Translations under genes and position numbers: made by a program
DNA from: JANPPS01 sp964242575
Lineage (GTDB): Bacteria > Pseudomonadota > Alphaproteobacteria > Acetobacterales > Acetobacteraceae
NCBI GenBank assembly: GCA_964242575.1
Contig: CAXTCN010000013.1
Coordinates: 1 to 64,000, forward strand
Direction: 5' to 3'
Length of the DNA stretch: 64,000 nt
Notes under the pieces: generated by a model
What the model was told of the DNA's origin: nothing
Databases searched by the model: none
Seen by the model: only the letters and a program-made list of their open reading frames with translations
Part shown: piece by piece, positions 58,181-64,000 of the stretch
Layout of the letters: every line of letters begins with the position of its first letter
How positions within the stretch are numbered: the first letter of the stretch is position 1

Positions 58181-60400
58181 ATGAGCCGGGCACTCCGAAC
58201 GCCGCTGTTCTGCGGCGCACTCGTTGCCGTGCTGGCCTGCACCGGCCCCACGTTGGCGCAAACCTTCACCAACGCCCGCCGCGCACGCCCCACGGTGCCC
58301 GCGCAGCCGCTGTCCCGCTCCGAGCCGGTGACCTTCACCGCCGACGACGTGCAGTACGACCGCGACAACGCCATCGTCTCCGCATCCGGCAACGTCGAGG
58401 CCTGGCAGAACGACAACGTGCTGCGCGCGGACCGCATCACCTTCGACCGCAACACCAACGTCGCCGCCGCCAGCGGCAACGTGGTCATGGTGCAGCCAGA
58501 CGGCCAGGTGCTGTTCAGCGACTATGCCGAGCTGACCGAGGGCCTGCGCGACGGCGTGCTGCGCGGCATGCGCGCGTTGCTGGCAGAGAACGGGCAGCTG
58601 GTGGCCAACGGCGCCCGGCGGACCGAGGGCCGGGTCAACGAGCTGTCGCGCGCCGTTTACACCACGTGCAACCTGTGCGCCGCCGACCCGACCAAGCCGC
58701 CGCTGTGGCAAATCCGCGCCCGTTCCGCGTTGCAGGACGGGGACAACAAGCGCATCGAGTACCGCGACGCGGCGGTGGACATCTATGGCGTTCCGGTCGC
58801 CTGGTTCCCCTATATCTGGCACGCCGACCCGTCGGTGCGCCGGGCGTCCGGCTTCCTGGTGCCGTCGTTCGGGCAAACCAAGCACCTTGGCACGTTCCTC
58901 AACGTGCCGTATTTCTGGGCCATCGACGAGGTCTCGGACGCAACCATCGCACCGACCTTCAACACGCGGCAGTACTTCAACCTGAACACCCAGTACCGCC
59001 GCCGCTTCAATGACGGCGCGCTCAACATCGAGGCCGGGCTGGGCCACCACCGCGGCAAGGTCGGCGCGGACATCTTCGCCAATGGCCTGTTCAACTACGA
59101 CGACACCTGGCGCTACGGCTTCGACCTGAACCGCGCCACCAGCTCGCGGTACCTGCGGGACTACCGCATACAGAACCGCTCGGACGTGCTGACCAGCCGG
59201 CTGTTCCTGGAGGGCTTCGGCACCGGCGCGTACTCACGGCTCGACACCATCGCGTTCCAGGGCCTGGTCAGCAGCATCAACCAGAGCCGGCTGCCCTACG
59301 TGCTGCCGCGTTACCTCTACAGCTACTTCGGCGAGGTGGACCGGCTCGGCGGCCGGCTCAGCTTCGAGACGCAGAACTTCAACATCCTGCGCGAACAGGG
59401 CACCAACACCCAGCGCGCCTCCGCGTCGGTCAACTGGCAACGGCCGTTCACCGGGCGGTTCGGCGAGGTTTACGGCCTGACGCTCCGCGCCGACACCGCC
59501 GCCTACGTCGCGACCAGCCTTGACCAAGCTCCCAACTACGGCACGTCGGCCTCGGCCGAGACCGCGCGGGCGCATCCGCAGGCGGCGCTCGAGGTGCGTT
59601 GGCCGCTGGTGCGCGCCACCAGCCGCGGCGGCACCCAACTGATCGAGCCGATTGCGCAGATCGTCGCCGGGCCGAACACCGGCAGCTACCGCCGGCAGCG
59701 CTTCCCCAACGAGGACAGCCTGAATTTCGAGTTCACCGACCAGAACCTGTTCGCCCTGAACCGCTTCTCCGGCATCGACCGGCTGGAGGGCGGCGTCCGC
59801 GCCAACGTCGGGCTGCACCTGAACTGGACCCAGAACGGCGCCGTGGTGGATGCGCTGGTGGGCCAAAGCTTCCGCAGCCACGTGGACGACAGCTTCCCGG
59901 TGGGTTCAGGCCTTGAGAGGCGCGCGTCCGACATCGTGGCGCGCACGACCGTCTCGCCGGCGCCGTGGCTCGACCTCACGGGACGCACCCGGATCGACCA
60001 CCGGAGCGGCAACGTCCGGTTCGCCGACGCCATCGGCAGCGCTGGCGTGCCGGCGCTGCGGGTGAACGCGGGCTACCTGTATTCCGCGACCAACCCGTAC
60101 GTGCAGTACGACACGCCGACCCTCCCGGCGGCCTATTTCCAGCACCGCAACGAAATCACCCTCGGCGCCAGCACGGAGTTCCTGACCAACTACAAGGCCT
60201 CCGCCTTCGTCCGCCGCGACCTCAACACCGCCAAGCTCGTGAGCGCCGGGGTGCGCGGCAGCTACGAAGACGAGTGTTTCATCTTCGACGTGAGCGCCAG
60301 CCGGCGCTATACCTCGCTCAATGGCGACAACGGCGCGACGTACCTGCTGTTCCAGATCACCTTCAAGACCGTGGGCCAGGTCGGCTTCAACGCCCTCTAG
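58181..60400 (+). CDS. lptD: Outer-membrane LPS assembly protein LptD
   Basis: The product has 739 aa from ATG 58181. The signal peptide is LRTPLFCGALVAVLACTGPTLAQ. The N-terminal LptA-like domain reads EPVTFTADDVQYDRDNAIVSASGNVEAWQNDNVLRADRITFDRNTNVAAASGNVVMVQPDG. The beta-barrel domain follows, with cysteines in TTCNLCAADPTKPP near residue 165 and DECFIFDVS near the end that can form the long-range disulphides. It inserts LPS into the outer leaflet together with LptE. It follows lptG by 114 bp and precedes surA by 33 bp. The length is normal. Confidence 0.93.
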   Translation: MSRALRTPLFCGALVAVLACTGPTLAQTFTNARRARPTVPAQPLSRSEPVTFTADDVQYDRDNAIVSASGNVEAWQNDNVLRADRITFDRNTNVAAASGNVVMVQPDGQVLFSDYAELTEGLRDGVLRGMRALLAENGQLVANGARRTEGRVNELSRAVYTTCNLCAADPTKPPLWQIRARSALQDGDNKRIEYRDAAVDIYGVPVAWFPYIWHADPSVRRASGFLVPSFGQTKHLGTFLNVPYFWAIDEVSDATIAPTFNTRQYFNLNTQYRRRFNDGALNIEAGLGHHRGKVGADIFANGLFNYDDTWRYGFDLNRATSSRYLRDYRIQNRSDVLTSRLFLEGFGTGAYSRLDTIAFQGLVSSINQSRLPYVLPRYLYSYFGEVDRLGGRLSFETQNFNILREQGTNTQRASASVNWQRPFTGRFGEVYGLTLRADTAAYVATSLDQAPNYGTSASAETARAHPQAALEVRWPLVRATSRGGTQLIEPIAQIVAGPNTGSYRRQRFPNEDSLNFEFTDQNLFALNRFSGIDRLEGGVRANVGLHLNWTQNGAVVDALVGQSFRSHVDDSFPVGSGLERRASDIVARTTVSPAPWLDLTGRTRIDHRSGNVRFADAIGSAGVPALRVNAGYLYSATNPYVQYDTPTLPAAYFQHRNEITLGASTEFLTNYKASAFVRRDLNTAKLVSAGVRGSYEDECFIFDVSASRRYTSLNGDNGATYLLFQITFKTVGQVGFNAL

Positions 60401-60433
60401 CCCCGTGTAAATAGCTCGATTGGACCTCGCCCG

Positions 60434-61744
60434 ATGTTCCGCGTCCCGCCTGCCCTCGCCGTGGCGCTCGCCCTGGCCCTCTGCGCCCCGCCCGGCCACG
60501 CCCAGCCGCGCCCGCCAGCCGCCGCCGTGCCCACGCCCGCTCCGACCGGCGAGCGGATCGTGGCCGTGGTCAACGGGGACGTCATCACCACGGGGGACGT
60601 GGCCAACCGCGGCCGGCTGTTCGCGCTCAGCACGGGCCTGCCGGTCACGACCGAGGTGCTGAACCGCCTCCGCCCGCAAGTCTCGAAACAGCTCGTGGAC
60701 GAGCGCCTCCGGTTGCAGGAAATACAGCGCCGCCAAATTGCCGTGAGCGACCGCGAGATCGCCGACGCCATCGGCGAGATCGAGCAGCGCAACGGCATGC
60801 CCAAGGGCGGGTTGCTCAACAGCCTGCGCGGCCAGGGCGTCGCGGGCCGCACGCTGATCGACCAAGTGCGCGTGCAGCTCGGCTGGACCCGGCTGTTGCG
60901 CCAGGAGCTAGGCTCCAAGGCGGAGATCAGCGAGGCGGACATCCAGGACCAACTGCGCCTGTTCAAGGAACAAACTGGCCGGCCCGAGTTCCGCGTGGCG
61001 GAAATATTCATCCCAGTCGAGGACCCGGCCAAACAGGCCGACGCCCAGCGCTTCGCCGACACGGTGATCGGCCAGCTCCGCGCCGGCGCGCCGTTCGCCG
61101 TCGTGGCCGCGCAGTTCAGCCAGAGCCAGACCGCGCTGCAAGGCGGCGACCTCGGCTGGGTCCACGCCAGCCAGCTTGATCCGGAGGTCGCGGCCATCGT
61201 GACCCAGATGCCGCCCAACGCCATAAGCAACCCGATCAACGTGGCCGGCGGCGTCATGATCGTGACGCTGCGCGCCAGGCGCGAGGTGGGGCGGGACCAG
61301 TCGACGGTGCTCAGCATCCGCCAAGTGTTCCTGCCCTTCGCCAGCCCGCTTGACCCCCGCGCGCCCAACGACCAGCAGAGGCGTGCCCTGGAACAGGCGC
61401 AGGGCATCTCCCGCAGCGTCAAAAGCTGCAAGGACGTCGAGGAGGCCAACGCCCGGACCGGTGCCGCGCGTCCCAGCGACCCCGGCGAGGTGCGCCTGGA
61501 AGGCATCGCCTCGCCCCCGCTGCGCGCGTTGCTGGGCGGCCTCACGCCGGGCCAGGCGAGCAAGCCGGTGGTGGCGGCCGAGGGCATCGCGGTGGTGATG
61601 GTCTGCAACCGCGAACAGAAGGCCGAGGCGGCGCCCAGCAAGGAGGAAATCAGCAACCGCCTGCTGTCGGAGCGCGTCGAGCTGACCTCCCGCCAGTTGC
61701 AGCGCGACCTTCGCCGCCGCGCGGTGCTGGAGGAGCGCGCGTAA
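60434..61744 (+). CDS. surA: Periplasmic chaperone/peptidyl-prolyl isomerase SurA
   Basis: This 436-aa outer-membrane-protein chaperone has a signal peptide (ALAVALALALCAPPGHAQ) and a SurA_N domain (ERIVAVVNGDVITTGDVANRGRLFAL...VSKQLVDERLRLQEIQRRQIAVSDREI). One parvulin domain is evident (FRVAEIFIPVEDPAKQ...FSQSQTALQGGDLGWVHASQLDPEVAAIV), and a second, degenerate one follows (STVLSIRQVFLPFAS). LptD is its best-known client in other bacteria, matching the order here. Two cysteines (KSCKDVEE and VVMVCNREQ) are unusual for the class and might bond. Confidence 0.9.
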   Translation: MFRVPPALAVALALALCAPPGHAQPRPPAAAVPTPAPTGERIVAVVNGDVITTGDVANRGRLFALSTGLPVTTEVLNRLRPQVSKQLVDERLRLQEIQRRQIAVSDREIADAIGEIEQRNGMPKGGLLNSLRGQGVAGRTLIDQVRVQLGWTRLLRQELGSKAEISEADIQDQLRLFKEQTGRPEFRVAEIFIPVEDPAKQADAQRFADTVIGQLRAGAPFAVVAAQFSQSQTALQGGDLGWVHASQLDPEVAAIVTQMPPNAISNPINVAGGVMIVTLRARREVGRDQSTVLSIRQVFLPFASPLDPRAPNDQQRRALEQAQGISRSVKSCKDVEEANARTGAARPSDPGEVRLEGIASPPLRALLGGLTPGQASKPVVAAEGIAVVMVCNREQKAEAAPSKEEISNRLLSERVELTSRQLQRDLRRRAVLEERA

Positions 61745-61758
61745 CCCCGCTTCCTCCC

Positions 61759-62580
61759 CTGTGGGACGTCCCCCCTCTGCGTGACGTCATAGCCCGTCAC
61801 GGCCTGGACGCGCGGCGCAAGCTGGGCCAGCACTTCCTGCTGGACGCGAACCTCACCGGCCGCATTGCCCGGCAAGCCGGGGACCTTGCCGGCCGGCATG
61901 TGGTGGAGGTCGGCCCGGGTCCCGGCGGCCTGACCCGCGCCTTGCTGGACACTGGCGCCGCGAGCGTCCTGGCGGTCGAGGTGGACCCGCGCGCCATCCA
62001 GGCCATCGAGGAGCTGGCGCAGGCCCATGCCGGCCGCCTGCGCGTTCTCGCCGCCGATGCGACCCGCACCGACCTCGCGGCCCTGGTGGACGCGCCCCGG
62101 CAGCTCGCGGCCAACCTACCCTACAACGTCGCGACCCCCCTGTTGATCGGCTGGCTGCGCCAGGCCGCGCTGTGGGAGCGCATGACGCTGATGTTCCAGC
62201 TTGAGGTGGCGGAACGCATCTGCGCGGCGCCGGACACCTCCGCTTACGGCCGGCTGTCGGTGCTGGTGCAATGGACCTGCCGCGCCGCGTTGCTGCTGCG
62301 CCTGCCCCCGGCCGCGTTCGTGCCGCCGCCCAAGGTCTGGTCCGCCGTGGTGGGCCTGGCGCCGCACGCGGCGCAGCCGGAGCCTGCGCTGTTCGCCGCC
62401 ATGGAGCGCCTGACCGCGGCGGCGTTCGGGCAGCGGCGCAAAATGCTGCGCGGCTCGCTCCGGGCGCTGGGCGGCGCGGCGCTGCTGGACCAGGCCGGCA
62501 TCAGTCCCGAGCGGCGGGCCGAGACGCTCGACATCCCTGAGTTCGACCGCCTGGCGCGCCTGGTGGCCAGGGACTTATAG
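61759..62580 (+). CDS. ksgA: 16S rRNA dimethyladenosine transferase KsgA (start codon uncertain)
   Basis: KsgA dimethylates two adenosines near the 3' end of 16S rRNA. The conserved pieces are all present: LRDVIARHGLDARRKLGQHFLLDANLTGRIA, VVEVGPGPGGLTRALLDTGA, AANLPYNVATPLLIGWL and VLVQWTCRAALLLRLPPAAFVPPPKVWSAVV. However, no ATG, GTG or TTG lies in frame between the surA stop and LGQHF. A CTG at 61759 would give 273 aa, the usual length, and is used here as the boundary. The first standard start codon (GTG 61900) would delete the SAM-binding head. The pdxA gene usually found between surA and ksgA is absent. Confidence 0.88.
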   Translation: MWDVPPLRDVIARHGLDARRKLGQHFLLDANLTGRIARQAGDLAGRHVVEVGPGPGGLTRALLDTGAASVLAVEVDPRAIQAIEELAQAHAGRLRVLAADATRTDLAALVDAPRQLAANLPYNVATPLLIGWLRQAALWERMTLMFQLEVAERICAAPDTSAYGRLSVLVQWTCRAALLLRLPPAAFVPPPKVWSAVVGLAPHAAQPEPALFAAMERLTAAAFGQRRKMLRGSLRALGGAALLDQAGISPERRAETLDIPEFDRLARLVARDL

Positions 62581-63471
62581 GCCGCGGTCCCAAGGCGCCG
62601 GGTCGCCGAACCGGGCCGCGAGGAAGTCCACGAAGCTGCGCACCTTGGGCGCCAGGTTGCGTGGCGCAGGGTAGACCGCGTGCACGCCAGAGTCCCGCAC
62701 GCGCCAGCCCTCCAGCAAGCGCACGAGCCGTCCGTCGCGCAGCGCGTCGCCGACGATGAACGTCGGCTGCAGGATAATCCCCTGCCCGGCCATGGCCGCC
62801 TCCGTCACTGCATCGCCGTTGTTCGCCACCAGGCTGCCGGACACGCCGACCGATTGCTCGCCGCTGTCGCCCTGGAAGGTCCAGGCCCCGCCGCCGCTGT
62901 AATAGGCATACAGCAGGCAGTCGTGCTGGCGCAGGTCGTCCGGCGTCACGGGCGCGCCACGGCGTCGCACGTAGTCCGGCGAGGCGCACAGCACGAATCG
63001 GCATGGCGCCAGCCGCCGCGCCATGAGGCTGCTGTCCTGCATCGGGCCGATCCGCACCACCACGTCGTAGCCCTCCTCGATCAGGTCCACGACCCGGTCG
63101 TTCAGCACCATCTCCACCCGGATATGCGGATGCCGCGCGCAGAACTCGGCGGTCGCGGCAGCAAGGAAGCGGGCGCCGAAGCTCATGGGCGCATTGACCC
63201 GCAGCACGCCGTGCGGCTCAGCCCGGCGCTCGGACGCGGCGCGCTCAGCGGCGTCCAGGCTGTCCAGCACCGCCATGGCCTCGGCATAGAAGGCGGTTCC
63301 GGCCTCGGTCAGGCTTTGGCGGGTAGTGCTGCGGTTCAGCAGCCGCACGCCGAGCCGGTCTTCCAGCGCCCGTACGTAGCGTCCGGCCATCGCGGCGGTC
63401 ACCCCAAGCTCCCGTCCCGCGGCGGACTGGCTGCCACGGTCCACGGTGCGCACGAAGGCGGAAAGCTCCAT
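62575..63471 (-). CDS. LysR-family transcriptional regulator
   Basis: This regulator has 298 aa (310 if ATG 63507 is used). The N-terminal helix-turn-helix reads MELSAFVRTVDRGSQSAAGRELGVTAAMAGRYVRALEDRLGVRLLNRSTTRQSLTEAG. The C-terminal periplasmic-binding-like sensor reads GVLRVNAPMSFGARFLAAATAEFC...DVVVRIGPMQDSSLMARRLAPCRFVLCASPDYV. The shorter start is preferred because a palindromic operator occupies 63488-63508. It is divergent from a glyoxalase-fold gene that it probably controls. Its stop overlaps the end of ksgA by 6 bp. Confidence 0.9.
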   Translation of the reverse strand: MELSAFVRTVDRGSQSAAGRELGVTAAMAGRYVRALEDRLGVRLLNRSTTRQSLTEAGTAFYAEAMAVLDSLDAAERAASERRAEPHGVLRVNAPMSFGARFLAAATAEFCARHPHIRVEMVLNDRVVDLIEEGYDVVVRIGPMQDSSLMARRLAPCRFVLCASPDYVRRRGAPVTPDDLRQHDCLLYAYYSGGGAWTFQGDSGEQSVGVSGSLVANNGDAVTEAAMAGQGIILQPTFIVGDALRDGRLVRLLEGWRVRDSGVHAVYPAPRNLAPKVRSFVDFLAARFGDPAPWDRGL

Positions 63472-63487
63472 GAACCGGTCCACGCTC

Positions 63488-63508
63488 GTTGATACCACAG
63501 GTATCAAC
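63488..63508. promoter_or_regulatory. Palindromic LysR-type operator
   Basis: GTTGATACC (63488-63496), ACA, GGTATCAAC (63500-63508) is a perfect 9-3-9 palindrome with the LysR T-N11-A style. It lies between the divergent LysR gene and the glyoxalase-fold gene, upstream of the LysR start at 63471, fitting autoregulation. Confidence 0.65.
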
Positions 63509-63588
63509 CCTTGTAAGCCGACCGCTCTAGCACGCCGGGTCGTTGCAGACTAAGTGCCGGAGGCGACAATGAAGGCTGGAGGCCCTCG

Positions 63589-64000
63589 ATGCCGGTTCTG
63601 ACCGATAATTTAGTGCGTACGCCCGATGTCGCCGCGGTGCCGCTCCGCATCGGCAACGTGGCTCTGGCGGTGCGGGACCTCGCGGGCGTCGAACGGTTCT
63701 ACCGCGATGTCATCGGCCTCCGCGTCGTGCAGCGCGGCCCGGATAGCGTAAGCCTCGGTGCGGGCGGACCAGCCCTCCTGACGTTGCGCCACGTTCCAGG
63801 CGCAATCCCGGACGACCCGGCCGCCGCCGGCCTGTTCCACATCGCGTTCCTGTTGCCCTCGCGCGCCGACCTCGGTCGGTGGATCGCCCATGCAAGCGCC
63901 CTCGGCCACGCCCTGGACGGCGCGGCCGACCACTTGGTGAGCGAGGCCGCGTACCTGCACGACCCCGAGGGCAACGGCGTGGAGATCTATGCCGACCGCC
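63589..64000 (+). CDS. Glyoxalase/VOC-fold dioxygenase-like protein, cut by window end
   Basis: From ATG 63589 the open frame continues to the window edge (137 codons seen): MPVLTDNLVRTPDVAAVPLRIGNVALAVRDLAGVERFYRDVIGLRVVQRG is the first beta-alpha-beta unit. LFHIAFLLPSRADLGRWIAHA and NGVEIYADR supply a possible metal-binding His and Glu. This is a VOC-family protein, probably of the catechol-2,3-dioxygenase-like two-module type since more sequence is expected. The position next to a divergent LysR gene and its operator suggests inducible expression. Confidence 0.85.
   Translation, partial: MPVLTDNLVRTPDVAAVPLRIGNVALAVRDLAGVERFYRDVIGLRVVQRGPDSVSLGAGGPALLTLRHVPGAIPDDPAAAGLFHIAFLLPSRADLGRWIAHASALGHALDGAADHLVSEAAYLHDPEGNGVEIYADR

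Noticed and set aside
61900..62580. ksgA starting at GTG 61900
   Set aside because: This would remove LGQHFLLD and the head of the SAM-binding domain, which are conserved and clearly encoded upstream in the same frame.

Overview
The window looks like the chromosome of a high-GC alphaproteobacterium, probably of the Acetobacteraceae type. The evidence is the lptG-lptD-surA-ksgA order at the right end, very GC-rich coding sequence, iteron/RepA plasmid genes and a PEP-CTERM protein. No rRNA or marker gene allows a firmer name. The right half (about 36.4-64 kb) is ordinary chromosomal backbone. The left half (1 to about 36.4 kb) is an accessory region that stops at a tRNA-Leu(UAA) gene, as an integrated island or plasmid would.

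Left half. A two-gene operon (4656 to 212, minus strand) encodes a small helical protein and a large STAND ATPase with 16 WD40 repeats. The two share a short glycine-rich motif, at the C-terminus of the first and the N-terminus of the second. This is the layout of amyloid-templated NLR/effector immunity pairs. An orphan Phd antitoxin follows, and its VapC toxin has been cut off after 14 codons by the distal end of a type I-E CRISPR array (17 repeats, 16 spacers, 5441-6445). A complete I-E cas set (cas2, cas1, cas6e, cas5e, cas7e, cse2, cse1, cas3) is on the minus strand up to 15476. Two decayed CRISPR repeats lie between cas3 and cse1. Next come small hypothetical genes, a catabolic-type operon (phosphotriesterase-like lactonase, Tat-exported peptide-binding protein, PLP aminomutase, divergent GntR regulator), a VapBC pair, a DUF2442/broken DUF4160 pair and a Fic enzyme. 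A 29-bp palindrome recurs at the boundaries of these modules. From 24.9 to 28.2 kb there is a plasmid core: tyrosine recombinase, ParA, a ParG-like partner, iterons, RepA.

From 28.3 to 36.1 kb lies a graveyard of mobile DNA. A 276-bp MITE with a TAAC target duplication splits an alpha/beta hydrolase gene. A 272-bp MITE with an 8-bp duplication splits a beta-lactamase-like gene, whose remaining end is cut by a third inverted-repeat element that itself carries a nested IS66-family element. An IS4-type element decapitates a SIR2-like defence gene.

Right half. After tRNA-Leu come a 2-hydroxyacid dehydrogenase-like protein, a secreted trypsin-like protease, a bifunctional penicillin-binding protein and NhaA. 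Two surface-glycan clusters follow. The plus-strand cluster (41.4-49.8 kb) has a GT9-like protein, two tandem CgeB-like glycosyltransferases, a sugar nucleotidyltransferase, a methyltransferase, an apparently circularly permuted glycoside hydrolase, a PIG-L deacetylase, a GT4 and a GNAT. The minus-strand cluster (50.5-56.8 kb) has a TylF-like methyltransferase, a glycosyltransferase-methyltransferase fusion, another methyltransferase and a 1000-residue repeat/glycosyltransferase protein. A PEP-CTERM protein sits between them. LptG, LptD, SurA, KsgA, a LysR regulator and a divergent glyoxalase-fold protein (cut by the window edge) close the region.
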